A stretch of 64,000 bases of DNA from AP-15 sp963762575 (GTDB lineage: Bacteria; Pseudomonadota; Alphaproteobacteria; ATCC43930; CGMCC-115725). Of the stretch, positions 40,901 through 50,503 are shown piece by piece; position 1 is the first letter of the stretch, and every line of letters begins with the position of its first letter. The notes beneath the pieces were generated by a model. That model searched no databases. It worked only from the letters and a program-made list of their open reading frames with translations, and was not told where the DNA came from. The position numbers were made by a program, and so were the translations under genes. Where the stretch lies: contig CAVXLL010000002.1 of the NCBI GenBank assembly GCA_963762575.1, positions 1-64,000 on the forward strand, in the 5' to 3' direction.

Positions 40901-42172
40901 TCAGGCTGCCTTCAGAGCATCGTAAACGGCGCTCTCGAATTCGCCATAGAGCTTGACGGCATTGTGGTCGGCAAAGGGGAGGAGCTGGGTCAGAATCACT
41001 CCGGCGACGCGCTTTTGCGGATCGAGCCAATAATAGGTGTTGAAGATCCCGGCCCAGGTCAGGCTCCCGGCGCTGCGGCCGTAGGGACCGGGTTGGGTGT
41101 TGATCATATATGCGAGGCCCCATTTGCATGGGATGCCAGGAAAGAAATCGACATCGTTCGAGCGCTGCGGCATAGCCGTCTTCAAAATTCCGGCATTGAT
41201 ATCGCCGATTTGATTCCTTCCCATCAGCGCGACCGTTTCCGGCTGTAAGAGCTGAGCGCCATTAAAGCGGCCCTGATGCAATAGCATCTGCAGAAACACC
41301 AGATAGTCGCGTCCGGTCGAATTGAGGCCACCGCCGCCGCTCCAGAACTCGCGCCATGGAGGATCTGGTGCTGCTGTCGGCTCCAACGATCCATCCGGCT
41401 TGCGCTGGTGCACGCTAACCAAACGGGACTGCTGAGCGGAAGAAATGGCGTAGTCGGTGTCGGTCATCCCGAGCGGCGCGAAGATGTGCTCACGGAAATA
41501 GACTTCGAGGGGCTGGCCGCTGACAGCTTCTACCGTCCGCCCCACCCAGTCGAGATTGATGCCGTACTCCCAGCGGTCACCCGGGTCGAACAACAAGGGC
41601 TGCCGCAGAGAAGCGAGCTTGCCCGTGCTCGTCGACGGCGTGCCGGTGACGTTGACATAGCGGATCAGGTCCGCGCTCAGGAATTCATAGCCGAAGCCCG
41701 CCGTGTGGGTCAGGAGGTGCCGCAAGGTGATCGGCCGCTTGGCCGGGCGCAGGCGAGGCGCACCGGCATCGTCGAACCCTTCCAGCACTTGGGGTGCGGC
41801 CAATTCCGGGAGTACGCTGGCGGCAGGTTGGTCCAATTGCAGCCTGCCCTGCTCGACGAGTTGCATCGCTGCGACCGAGGTCACCGCCTTGGTCATCGAG
41901 GCGAGGCGGAAAATCGTATCGAGCGTCATGTCGGGGCCCGTGGCGAGATCCCGCGTGCCGAACGCGCCTTCATAAAAGATCCCCTTGTCGGTCGCCGCGA
42001 CCGCGACGACGCCCGGCACCTCTTTCGCCTCCGTGGCGCGGCGCAGGACCGCGTCGATCTCCGCATGAGGCTGCGCCGCCGCTCGCCCAACCGTCGCGCC
42101 GAACGAGGCGGCGGCCGCAAGAGCCGCCGAGGCCTGGAGAATTTCACGCCGGCTGTGTCGCCTTCTGGTCAT
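40901..42172 (-). CDS. Serine hydrolase (beta-lactamase class C/EstB family), Tat-exported
   Basis: 423 residues with a twin-arginine-type signal (RRHSRREILQASAALAAAAS). The catalytic SxxK is SMTK (Ser92, Lys95) in FRLASMTKAVTSVAAMQLVE; the YxN motif is YGIN in RWEYGINLDWVG; HTAGFGYE follows LRHLLT. Members are esterases, D-aminopeptidases or beta-lactam-tolerant hydrolases, and the substrate cannot be told. It is a close paralogue of the next gene: almost every motif is shared, but only this copy keeps the export signal. The two genes are 15 bp apart and head the same way as the MFS gene upstream. Confidence 0.87.
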   Translation of the reverse strand: MTRRRHSRREILQASAALAAAASFGATVGRAAAQPHAEIDAVLRRATEAKEVPGVVAVAATDKGIFYEGAFGTRDLATGPDMTLDTIFRLASMTKAVTSVAAMQLVEQGRLQLDQPAASVLPELAAPQVLEGFDDAGAPRLRPAKRPITLRHLLTHTAGFGYEFLSADLIRYVNVTGTPSTSTGKLASLRQPLLFDPGDRWEYGINLDWVGRTVEAVSGQPLEVYFREHIFAPLGMTDTDYAISSAQQSRLVSVHQRKPDGSLEPTAAPDPPWREFWSGGGGLNSTGRDYLVFLQMLLHQGRFNGAQLLQPETVALMGRNQIGDINAGILKTAMPQRSNDVDFFPGIPCKWGLAYMINTQPGPYGRSAGSLTWAGIFNTYYWLDPQKRVAGVILTQLLPFADHNAVKLYGEFESAVYDALKAA

Positions 42173-42187
42173 CTGCTTTCCCTCCCG

Positions 42188-43357
42188 TCAACTTTGTAAT
42201 GCGTCGTATACTCCCCGCTCGAACTCGCCATATAGCTTCACCGCACGGTGGTCCGCGAAAGGCAGGATCTGGGTCAGGATGACGCCGGTGACATGCTTTT
42301 GCGGGTCGATCCAATAATAGCTGTTGAAAAGCCCGGCCCAGGTGAGCGTCCCGGCGCTGCGGCCGTTGGGACCCGGCTGCGCGTTGATCACAGAGGCGAG
42401 GCCGTGTCCGCAGCGGACGCCGGGAAACAAATCGACATCGTTCGAGAGCTCGGGCATCGCCGTCTTCATGATGCCGAGCGGGACATCGCCGATTTGATTT
42501 TGCCCCATTTGCGAAACCGTCTCGGGCCGCAGCAGTTCGGCGCCGTTGAAGCGGCCCCGGTGCAAAAGCATCTGCAAGAAGGCGAGATAGTCCCGCCCAG
42601 TCGACAGGAGGCCCCCGCCGCCGCTGAAGAACTCGCGGTGCGGCACCTCAATATTTATCGGCTCCAGACTTCCGTCCGTTCCGCGGCGGTGCACGCGGAC
42701 AAGGCGAGACGCCTGGTCGGCGGAGGCCACAAAACCCGTGTCCTTCATGCCGAGCGGCGCAAAGATGTGCGCGCTGAAATAGGCGTCGAGCGGCTGTCCG
42801 GCGACTGCTTCAATTGCGCGCCCGACCCAATCGATGTTGATGCCATACTCCCAGCGTTCGCCCGGATCGAAAACCAGCGGCAACCGCAATGCGGCGAGCT
42901 GGCCCGTGAGGAAGGTGGGCATGCCTGTGACCTTGACATAGCGGATCAGGTCCGGGTCCCAGACCTCGTAACCAAAGCCGGCTGTGTGGGTCAGCAGATG
43001 GCGCAACGTGATCGGGCCTTTGGCCGGGCGCAGCTTTGGCGCTCCCGAGGAATCGAAGCCCTCCAGGACTTGGGGCGCGGCCAATTCCGGCAGGACTTTG
43101 CCGATCGGCTCGTCGAGCTGGAGCTTGCCTTGCTCGACAAGCTGCAGCGCCGCGACCGAGGTCACCGCCTTGGTCATAGACGCGATGCGGAACACGCTGT
43201 CGCGGGTCATTGCGGGACCATCGACAATATCGCGCAATCCAAATGCGCCCTCGTACAGGATTCCGGCGTCGGTCGCCGCCAATGCGACGACACCAGGCAC
43301 CTCTTTGGCTTCGGCGGCTCGACGCAGAGCCGCATCGACGCCGGCGAGTGTTTGCAT
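42188..43357 (-). CDS. Serine hydrolase (beta-lactamase class C/EstB family), no signal peptide
   Basis: 389 residues, a tandem paralogue of the 40901-42172 product. SxxK is SMTK (Ser60, Lys63), YxN is YGIN in RWEYGINIDWVG, and the C-terminal block LTWAGLFNSYYWIDPQKHV matches its neighbour. The N-terminus (MQTLAGVDAALRRAAEAKEV) lacks the Tat signal of the paralogue and begins directly at the mature domain, so it is probably cytoplasmic. It lies 22 bp after an MFS transporter of aromatic-acid type, so this enzyme may act on an imported ester or lactone; inference only. Confidence 0.87.
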   Translation of the reverse strand: MQTLAGVDAALRRAAEAKEVPGVVALAATDAGILYEGAFGLRDIVDGPAMTRDSVFRIASMTKAVTSVAALQLVEQGKLQLDEPIGKVLPELAAPQVLEGFDSSGAPKLRPAKGPITLRHLLTHTAGFGYEVWDPDLIRYVKVTGMPTFLTGQLAALRLPLVFDPGERWEYGINIDWVGRAIEAVAGQPLDAYFSAHIFAPLGMKDTGFVASADQASRLVRVHRRGTDGSLEPINIEVPHREFFSGGGGLLSTGRDYLAFLQMLLHRGRFNGAELLRPETVSQMGQNQIGDVPLGIMKTAMPELSNDVDLFPGVRCGHGLASVINAQPGPNGRSAGTLTWAGLFNSYYWIDPQKHVTGVILTQILPFADHRAVKLYGEFERGVYDALQS

Positions 43358-43379
43358 CGCTTCCTCCTTGCGCAGTTCT

Positions 43380-44720
43380 CTAATTCGTCGCCAATTCGCT
43401 CCGCATCTGTGCGGAGCGCGTCCCGCGCAGCGCCAACAGCCCCGTCGCCGCGGCGGCGATCACCGCAAAAAGGCAGGCGCTCAGAAAGATGTGCGTCGGC
43501 GCCATTTTCAGAGACAGCAGGTAGCCGCCCAGCACGGGTGCGGCGATGCCGCCGAGGCGGCCGATGCCGAGCGCCCAGCCGAGACCGCTGGTGCGCATGC
43601 GCGCCGGGTAGAGCTTGCCGCAGGTCGCGTTGGCGCCGGTCTGGCTGCCGATGATCGTCATTCCGCACAAGAAGATGACGGCGAGCAGGATCGCGTAAGG
43701 CAGCACGACCAGCGAGATCACCGCGATAAATACCGCGCCGATCGCATAGTGGAACGCCAGCGACCGTTCGGGACCGACGCGGTCGATCAGCAGGCCGAGG
43801 TAGAGAACCGCGAAGATCGCGCCGAGATCGCGGAGGCTCGAGGCGAACACTGCCTCGGCCGGCGTCATGCCGATCAGATGCAGGACCTCGGGCATCCAGT
43901 AGCCGAACAGGAACAGGTTCATCAGGCTGCAGAAGAAGATCACCCAAAGCAGGATGGTCTGTAGCGCGAAGCCCTTGCCGAACAGCATCTTGATCGGGTT
44001 TTCATGGGCGATGTCGACCGGGTGCAGCTCGGTCTGCCGCGCGGCAATGTGAAGGCGCGCGAGCAGCGCCGCCTGACGTGACGACAGACTGGCTTTGCGG
44101 GCGAGGAAACGCGGTGATTCCGGCAGCCACAACGCCAGCACCGGAACCAGCACCAGTGGGAACCCGCCGCCCAAGAAGAAGATGACCTGCCAGCCGAAAT
44201 GGGGCAGCAGCGCGGCCACGATCTGGCCGCCGACAAAGCCGCCGATCGGCGCCCCGGTAAAGCTCGCCATGATCATCGTCGCGCGTAGCCGATGCGGCGC
44301 ATAGTCGCCGGTCAAGGTGGCCGCCCCCGGAAACGCGCCGCCGATCCCCAGCCCCGTGAAGAACCGCAATACGGTCAGCATCAGGAGGGAGGAAGAGAAA
44401 GCGCTAAACAGCGAGGCGATGCCGAAGATTGTAACACTGGCGAGCAGCAACGGCTTGCGGCCGACCCGGTCGCCGATCGGCCCCGCCGAGAGGGCGCCGA
44501 CCAGGATGCCGATGCTCGACCACAGGAATGCGGTCGTGAAGGCCGGCCCAGGCAGGCTCCAGACATGCGTCAGGGACGGCACCGCCCACGCGACCGAATT
44601 GATGTCGTAGCCGTCGCAGATCTGAACCAACGTGCAAAGGGCCGCGACGCGGATCTGCAAACCGCCGATGCGCTGGTTCTCGAGCGCCGCCTCCGTGGCC
44701 GATAGAGCCGCTTCCGCCAT
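43380..44720 (-). CDS. MFS transporter, aromatic acid:H+ symporter (AAHS) type
   Basis: 446 residues with about 12 membrane segments. The first segment has the DGYD motif (VQICDGYDINSVAWAVPSL) characteristic of AAHS carriers such as PcaK, where the Asp is needed for transport. The 2-3 loop reads GPIGDRVGRKPLLL. Members import hydroxybenzoates and related acids. It is followed closely by the two serine hydrolases on the same strand, and the HPPD/VOC genes lie 2-4 kb further on, so an aromatic catabolic context is plausible. Frame intact. Confidence 0.85.
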   Translation of the reverse strand: MAEAALSATEAALENQRIGGLQIRVAALCTLVQICDGYDINSVAWAVPSLTHVWSLPGPAFTTAFLWSSIGILVGALSAGPIGDRVGRKPLLLASVTIFGIASLFSAFSSSLLMLTVLRFFTGLGIGGAFPGAATLTGDYAPHRLRATMIMASFTGAPIGGFVGGQIVAALLPHFGWQVIFFLGGGFPLVLVPVLALWLPESPRFLARKASLSSRQAALLARLHIAARQTELHPVDIAHENPIKMLFGKGFALQTILLWVIFFCSLMNLFLFGYWMPEVLHLIGMTPAEAVFASSLRDLGAIFAVLYLGLLIDRVGPERSLAFHYAIGAVFIAVISLVVLPYAILLAVIFLCGMTIIGSQTGANATCGKLYPARMRTSGLGWALGIGRLGGIAAPVLGGYLLSLKMAPTHIFLSACLFAVIAAAATGLLALRGTRSAQMRSELATN

Positions 44721-44795
44721 TGCCGCCTTCCCTTTGCCTCCCTGCTAGGTCTGTTGCATGTTCGGGAGCGCTGCGCAAGCCCCCGATGAGGCGTA

Positions 44796-46749
44796 TCAAG
44801 CGGGGTGCGGGACGGTCGTTGCCGGCTCTTGCGATTGCGGCTCCTCCTCCTCGATAACTTGCTCCGGATGCGGCTCTTCGCGCGCCCACGGCACGGTGAC
44901 GACGGCGAGGTTGGGGCCGCCGTGGCACAGCAGAGCGGCGCGCAATCTGCGCACCCGCGAGCTGTCGAGCAGCAGGTGGTCCCACCAATGCTCCTTCACC
45001 ACCTCGGGTATCACGACAAGCACCGGACGGCGCGGATGCTCGGCCTCGATCTCGGCGAGGTGTTTGAGCAAACGCCCGGCAAAGCTCCGATTAGGCGATG
45101 GCGATATCACCAGCTTCGGCGGCGTCAGCCCGGCGCCTCGCACCGGGCGCTCGACCTCGTCTCGCCACTCCCGGCGCAAGCGGCCGACGTGCTCCTTTGC
45201 ATCGGGACCTTCGAGCTTGGTCAGATGGATCGCGATGACGTCCGGCGCCATCAACAGCGAATACCGGACGGCCTTTTCGCAAAGCCGATCCCAACGCAGC
45301 ACCGGCAACACCGCGATCGGCGGCTGCAATCCGTGTAAATCGACCGGACCCTCTTCGCGCAGCTGGCAGTCCTCTCGTAATAACGCTTGATCGATTTCAG
45401 CAACGCCAGCACCAAAGGGATGGCGATGATGGTGATCCACGCTCCTTCAACGAATTTTGCGGCGATAATCACGGTGAGAGCGGCGCCGGTCGCCAACCCA
45501 CCGGCGGCATTGATGAAGAGGCGCAGCGGACGTCCCTGATGCCGATGCCAATGCACCGCCATCCCGAGCTGCGAGGGCGTGAATGCCAGAAAGGCGCCGA
45601 CGGCGAACAGCGGGATCAGCCGGTCGGTGATGCCGTCAAACAATGTCAGCAACAGCCCGGCGGTAATGGTCAGTTACAGAATACCAACCGAATAGACGAG
45701 TCGGCGGCCGGGCACGGTGAAGGCGCGTGGCAAATACCCGTCATGCGCCGCGATCCGACAGAGCTGCGGAAAGGCGACAAAGCTCGTATTGGCGGAAAGA
45801 CAGAGAACAGCGAGCAGAGTTCCGATCGCGACGAAATAGACGATCCCGCGCCCGACGATGGCCGCCGCCAGCTGCGACAAGACGCTTTGATAGCCCGGCT
45901 GCGATTGGTCCATCGCAACGACGTGATAATCGGGCGCGAGATAGGCGATCGCGGCGAGCAACGCCGCCAGCGTAACACGATGGCGGCCAAGGTGCGGTGC
46001 GCATATCGGGTGCTCGGGTCACGGAACGCGCTGATCCCGTTGCTGACCGATTCGACCCCGGTCATTGCGGTGCAGCCGCTGGCAAAAGAGCGCAGCAGCA
46101 GCCACAACGTCACAGCCTCGGCGGCGGGCGGAACCGATGGCGGCGGCACGACCGGGACCGGATTTCCGCCGGCGGCAAGCGCCTTCGCTATCCCGAGCAG
46201 CAGCAGCCCGCCGAAACTGGCGACGAAGAGGTAAGTCGGCACCGAGAAGACGATCCCGGCTTCCATCGTACCGCGCAGATTGACGATCGTGATCAGTGCG
46301 AGGATTCCCAGGCACAGCGGCTGTGTGTAGGGGTGCAGCTGCGGGGCCGCCGAGGTCAACGCTCCCACCCCTGCCGAGATGCCGACCGCGACGTTCAGCA
46401 CATAATCGATCATCAGCGCAGTCGCGGCGAGCAGTCCGGCATTGGCGCCGAGATTTTCCCTGGCGACGGTGTAGGAGCCGGCATTGCTCGGATAGGCCTC
46501 GATCGTCTGCCAATAGGAAACGAACAGCATCGGCAGCAACAGAAGAACGGCGAGCATGACCGGGCGAATCTCGCCCGGCCCGGCGGAACCGGCGGCCATC
46601 AAGATGATCAGCGCCGCCTTGGGGCCGTAGGCCGAGGAGCTGAGCCCGTCCAGGCCCATCGCCGCGAAACCTTCGAGTGTCGTGATCTTGCGCCCTTGGG
46701 CCTCGGCGTTGGCTAATCTTCGCCCGATCAGAATGTTGAGGAGGTTCAT
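44796..46749 (-). pseudogene. APC superfamily permease with C-terminal cytoplasmic domain, disrupted
   Basis: The N-terminal third, ITTLEGFAAMGLDGLSSSAY to GVESVSNGISAFRDPSTRYA, is an amino-acid/polyamine/organocation permease. The frame breaks at about 45975 (one base missing), continuing AALLAAIAYLAP to CRIAAHDGYLPRAF. An in-frame TAA follows at about 45675-45677, then LTLFDGITDRLIPLFAVGAF to ITIIAIPLVLALLKSIKRYY. A second one-base loss near 45385 leads into the cytoplasmic tail (CQLREEGPVDLHGLQPPIAV, ending at 44796). Repaired, it would be about 650 residues. One nonsense codon plus two shifts make a real pseudogene more likely than here-and-there error, but neither is excluded. Confidence 0.78.
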
Positions 46750-46938
46750 TCCGCTGTGTCTCGCTCCAAACCGCCCTCCTTCGCAAACAGGATCGAAGGG
46801 ATGGATGTCCCGACAGAGGCTCTTGGCGTCAGCGGAAGAGCGACCCCGGCTCCCCTCAATTCATATTCCGCGGATTGTGAGACCTCGCTATGCTTCGAGG
46901 CGACACCAGCCGCCACGGCAGAACAGGGAACAACTCCG

Positions 46939-47544
46939 ATGAACGACGTAGCCCCGATACGCCAGCTCAGCTCCGTGACGCAGCCGATCAGCCCGGCCAA
47001 ATTCGCCCATTTCGTGCTGCGGACGGGGCAGTTCGAAATGATGGCCAAGTGGTATCAGACGGTCCTCGCGGCGCGGGTGGTTTTCCGCGACGAGCGACTG
47101 TGCTTTCTGTCGTATGACGACGAGCACCATCGCCTGGCGCTGATCAATATCCCCGGCCTGCCGGTGCGCGACCCTGATGCGGTCGGAACCGACCACGTCG
47201 CCTACTCCTACAACAACCTCGGCGAGCTGCTGTCGACCTATCGACGGCTGAAGGCGGCCGGCATAGTGCCGCATTGGCCGATCAACCATGGTGTCACTAC
47301 GTCGATGTATTACCGCGATCCCGACAACAATCGGGTCGAGCTGCAGACCGACAATTTCGCGACGCCGGCTGAGCTCGATGGCTATTTCCATAGCCGTGCC
47401 TTTGCCGAGAACCCGGTCGGCGTGACCTACGATCCCGAGGAGTTGTGCCGCCGCTACGAGGCCGGCGAGGCGATGAACGATCTGCTGCGGATCCCGCCGC
47501 GCCCCGCAGGGAAGACTCCCTGGGACATGCTGTCCAGCCACTGA
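46939..47544 (+). CDS. VOC family protein (extradiol dioxygenase/glyoxalase fold)
   Basis: 201 residues from ATG 46939 (AGGGA upstream); the longer frame from 46756 lies in the permease promoter region and has no conserved residues. The core is a vicinal-oxygen-chelate domain: KFAHFVLRTGQFEMMAKWYQ with the first metal His, GTDHVAYSYNNLGELLSTYR with the second, and DPDNNRVELQTD with the Glu. The pattern resembles the C-terminal domain of 2,3-dihydroxybiphenyl dioxygenases, but it is a single module with a 45-residue tail. It is immediately upstream of hppD and may be co-transcribed. Confidence 0.82.
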   Translation: MNDVAPIRQLSSVTQPISPAKFAHFVLRTGQFEMMAKWYQTVLAARVVFRDERLCFLSYDDEHHRLALINIPGLPVRDPDAVGTDHVAYSYNNLGELLSTYRRLKAAGIVPHWPINHGVTTSMYYRDPDNNRVELQTDNFATPAELDGYFHSRAFAENPVGVTYDPEELCRRYEAGEAMNDLLRIPPRPAGKTPWDMLSSH

Positions 47545-47581
47545 TCGCTTTCAACTCGAACAACGGCGGCGGGAGGTTCCA

Positions 47582-48667
47582 ATGCCGGCAGAACCGCAGC
47601 GGCGGGATTTGTGGGACAATCCAATGGGGACGGACGGGTTCGAATTTGTCGAATACACCGGGCCCGACCCGCAGGCGCTGGGCGCGCTGTTCGATCGCAT
47701 GGGGTTCGTTGCGGCGGCGCGCCACCGCTCGAAGAACGTCACCCTCTACAAGCAGGGCGAGATCAACTTTATCCTCAACGCCGAGCCGGGGAGCTTCGCG
47801 CAGGCCTTTGCCCGGTTGCACGGCCCCTCGGTCTGCGCGATCGCGTTCCGCGTAGCCGATGCCGCCAATGCCTATGAACGGGCCATCGCGCTCGGCGCCA
47901 AGCCGGTGCACGGCAAAGTCGGGCCGATGGAACTCAACATTCCGGCCATCGAAGGGATCGGGGGCAGCTTGATCTATCTCGTCGACCGGTACGGCGATCG
48001 CACGATCTATGATGTCGACTTCATCCCGCTTACCGCGCAAGCGGCGCCATCGGGTGTCGGGCTGACCGCGATCGACCACCTGACCCACAATGTCCATCGC
48101 GGGCGGATGGAGCTGTGGGCCGAGTTCTACGAGCGGCTCTTCAACTTTCGCGAGATCCGATACTTCGACATCGAAGGCAAGCTGACCGGCCTCAAGTCAA
48201 AGGCGATGACGAGCCCGTGCGGGCGAATTCGCATCCCGATAAACGAGAGCGCCGATGACAAATCGCAGATCGCGGAGTACCTCGAAGCCTACCACGGCGA
48301 GGGCATACAGCACATTGCGCTCGCCACCGCCGACATTTACGCGACCGTCGAGGCGCTGCAGTCGCGCGCCGTCTCGTTCATGTCGGTCCCGGAGACCTAT
48401 TACGAGGCGGTCGATGGCCGTGTGCCGGGGCATCGGGAGGATCTCGCACGGCTGCAGCGCGACCGGATCCTGATCGACGGCGCGCCCGGCGACGGGCAGG
48501 GCCTGCTGCTCCAGATTTTCACGGAAACGGTGATCGGCCCTATCTTTTTCGAGATCATTCAGCGCAAAGGCAATGAGGGCTTTGGCGAGGGCAATTTCCG
48601 CGCCCTCTTCGAGTTGATCGAGCTCGATCAGATCCGCCGAGGCGTCCTCAAACCCGTTGCTGTGTGA
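47582..48667 (+). CDS. hppD: 4-hydroxyphenylpyruvate dioxygenase
   Basis: HPPD converts 4-hydroxyphenylpyruvate to homogentisate in tyrosine breakdown and in plastoquinone-type pathways. 361 residues, intact. Two VOC halves are evident. The iron ligands are His166 (IDHLTHNV), His244 (GIQHIALAT) and Glu324 (FFEIIQRKG), and the C-terminal GFGEGNFRALFELIELDQIR closes the active site. It follows the VOC gene by 37 bp. The next enzyme of the pathway, homogentisate dioxygenase, is not in this window. Confidence 0.95.
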   Translation: MPAEPQRRDLWDNPMGTDGFEFVEYTGPDPQALGALFDRMGFVAAARHRSKNVTLYKQGEINFILNAEPGSFAQAFARLHGPSVCAIAFRVADAANAYERAIALGAKPVHGKVGPMELNIPAIEGIGGSLIYLVDRYGDRTIYDVDFIPLTAQAAPSGVGLTAIDHLTHNVHRGRMELWAEFYERLFNFREIRYFDIEGKLTGLKSKAMTSPCGRIRIPINESADDKSQIAEYLEAYHGEGIQHIALATADIYATVEALQSRAVSFMSVPETYYEAVDGRVPGHREDLARLQRDRILIDGAPGDGQGLLLQIFTETVIGPIFFEIIQRKGNEGFGEGNFRALFELIELDQIRRGVLKPVAV

Positions 48668-48734
48668 CTAAACATTGAATGGAACGCCCTGGCCTCTAGG
48701 GGCGGACGGTGCTACACCAACCGTGCTGTATGCA

Positions 48735-48940
48735 CGCCCGCAGGAGAGGTCGCGCGACTAGGCGCGGCGCCGAAGGAGCAACCGCCCCGGAAACTCTCAG
48801 GCAAAAGGACCGCGGGCGGAAGGGCACTCTGGAAAGCAGCGGCCGGGAATAGGGTCCGGCCGCTCACCGAAGGAGTAAGCCCCGGACACGGCTCGCCCGC
48901 GGCCGAGGTGAATCTCTCAGGGTCCACGACAGAGGGGGCA
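48735..48940 (+). ncRNA. Tandem glycine riboswitch (gcvT motif)
   Basis: Two aptamers in a row precede gcvT. The first contains CAGGAGAGGT, GCCGAAGGAGCAACCGCCC and AACTCTCAGGCAAAAGGACCG, ending GCACTCTGGAAAGCAG. The second contains CTCACCGAAGGAGTAAGCCC, GTGAATCTCTCAGG and GACAGAGGGGG. These are the conserved blocks of the tandem glycine riboswitch, which turns on glycine cleavage genes when glycine is high. The gcvT open frame as drawn from 48908 would run into it; the GTG start at 48983 lies about 45 bp after the second aptamer. Confidence 0.95.
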
Positions 48941-48982
48941 AGGTTCGGATGCTTCGGCGTCCGCTCTGTCGGAGGTGCACGG

Positions 48983-50101
48983 GTGACCCCTGCCGAGACG
49001 GCGGCGCCGCTCAAGCGGACGCCGCTTGATCCTCTCCACCGCGAGCTCGGCGCGAGGATGGTGCCGTTCGCCGGCTACGAGATGCCGGTCCAGTATCCGA
49101 GCGGCATCCTTGCCGAGCACCTCCATACCCGATCGCAGGCGGGTCTCTTCGATGTCTCGCATATGGGCCAGATCCGGCTTGCCGGCGCGGGCTGTGTCTC
49201 GGCCCTCGAGGCGCTCGTGCCGGGCGACCTCGCGGCGCTCGCGCCGCAGCGGATGCGATACACACTCCTCCTTAACGAGGCGGGCGGCATCCTCGACGAT
49301 ATGATGGCGACGCGGCTCCCCGATGGACTCGTCGTCGTCGTCAACGCGGCGCGCAAAGAGGCCGACCTCGCGCATCTCCGTGATCGTCTCGGCACGAGCG
49401 CGAGCGTCGAGCCGCTCGCCGATCGGGCATTGCTGGCGCTTCAAGGGCCCGCAGCAGCCGCAGTATTGGTTCGCTTCGTCGAAGGTATCGCTCGGCTGCG
49501 CTTCATGTCGTCGGCCGAGGTGACCATCGGCGGCTCCAACTGCCTGGTCACGCGCTCCGGCTACACCGGCGAGGACGGGTTTGAGATTTCGCTGCCGGCC
49601 AGCGAGGCTGAGGGATTGGCTCGCCGGCTGATCGCCGAGCCCGAGGTATTGCCGATCGGTCTCGGCGCTCGCGATTCGCTGCGCCTCGAGGCAGGACTTT
49701 GCCTTTACGGACATGACATCGATGAAACCACGATGCCGATCGAGGCCGATCTCGCCTGGACGATCGGGAAGAGGCGGCGCGCCGAAGGCGGCTTCCCCGG
49801 TGCCGCCACGATATTGCGTCAGCTCGCCGAAGGAACGCGCCGCAAGCGCGTCGGCATCCGTCCGGATGGGCGCGCCCCGGCGCGCGAAGACACCGAGATT
49901 ATCGACGATACCGGGAACAGGCTGGGGAAAGTGACGAGCGGCGGCTTCGGACCCTCCGTCGGGGGGCCGATCGCAATGGGCTACGTCGATTCCAGCCATG
50001 CGATGGAGGGTGCGGCCCTGCAGCTTCTAGTGCGCGGCGCTCCGCGGCCGGCGCGCGTCGTCCGTCTGCCCTTCGTTCCGACCCGTTATTACCGAGGCTG
50101 A
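48983..50101 (+). CDS. gcvT: Glycine cleavage system T protein (aminomethyltransferase)
   Basis: GcvT moves the methylamine carbon from the lipoyl arm of H protein to tetrahydrofolate and releases ammonia. 372 residues from GTG 48983, chosen because GGAGGTGCACGG stands before it and earlier in-frame codons fall in the riboswitch. Conserved blocks: FAGYEMPVQYPSGILAEHLH, AGLFDVSHMGQIRL, SGYTGEDGFEISLP and GARDSLRLEAGLCLYGHDID, whose Asp contacts folate. First gene of the riboswitch-controlled gcv operon. Confidence 0.95.
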   Translation: MTPAETAAPLKRTPLDPLHRELGARMVPFAGYEMPVQYPSGILAEHLHTRSQAGLFDVSHMGQIRLAGAGCVSALEALVPGDLAALAPQRMRYTLLLNEAGGILDDMMATRLPDGLVVVVNAARKEADLAHLRDRLGTSASVEPLADRALLALQGPAAAAVLVRFVEGIARLRFMSSAEVTIGGSNCLVTRSGYTGEDGFEISLPASEAEGLARRLIAEPEVLPIGLGARDSLRLEAGLCLYGHDIDETTMPIEADLAWTIGKRRRAEGGFPGAATILRQLAEGTRRKRVGIRPDGRAPAREDTEIIDDTGNRLGKVTSGGFGPSVGGPIAMGYVDSSHAMEGAALQLLVRGAPRPARVVRLPFVPTRYYRG

Positions 50102-50124
50102 TGCCGCAGAAGGGAAATATTCCG

Positions 50125-50503
50125 ATGAGCCTGGTTCGCTTCACGAAGGACCATGAGTGGGTGCGGCTCGACGGCGATGTCGCCGTCGTCGGCATCACCG
50201 ACTATGCGCAGTCGCAACTCGGCGACGTCGTCTATGTCGAACTGCCCGAAATCGGCCGCCGGGTCGAGAAAGGCAAGGAGGCAGCTGTGGTCGAGTTCGG
50301 TGAAGGCGGCGAGCGACATCTACGCGCCGGTCTCGGGAGAGGTGGCCGAGGTCAATGACGCGCTTGCCGCCGAGCCGGCCATGGTCAATGCCGACCCGAT
50401 GGGCGAGGGCTGGTTCCTCAAATTGCGCCTTGCCGATCCCAAAGAGCTCGACGGGCTGTTGGACGAAGAGGCCTACCAGAGGTTTGTCGAGGAACAGCAC
50501 TGA
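50125..50503 (+). pseudogene. gcvH: Glycine cleavage H protein, frameshifted at the lipoyl site
   Basis: The lipoyl carrier of the glycine cleavage system. From ATG 50125 it reads MSLVRFTKDHEWVRLDGDVA to LGDVVYVELPEIGRRVEKGK and EAAVVE. One extra T at 50296-50297 shifts the frame exactly before the lipoylation motif; the correct continuation, SVKAASDIYAPVSGEVAEVN to LDEEAYQRFVEEQH, is in the next frame. Removing one T gives a normal 125-residue protein with lipoyl-Lys. The neighbours and riboswitch are intact and the stop overlaps the gcvPA start, so an error in the sequence is the likeliest explanation. Confidence 0.88.
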
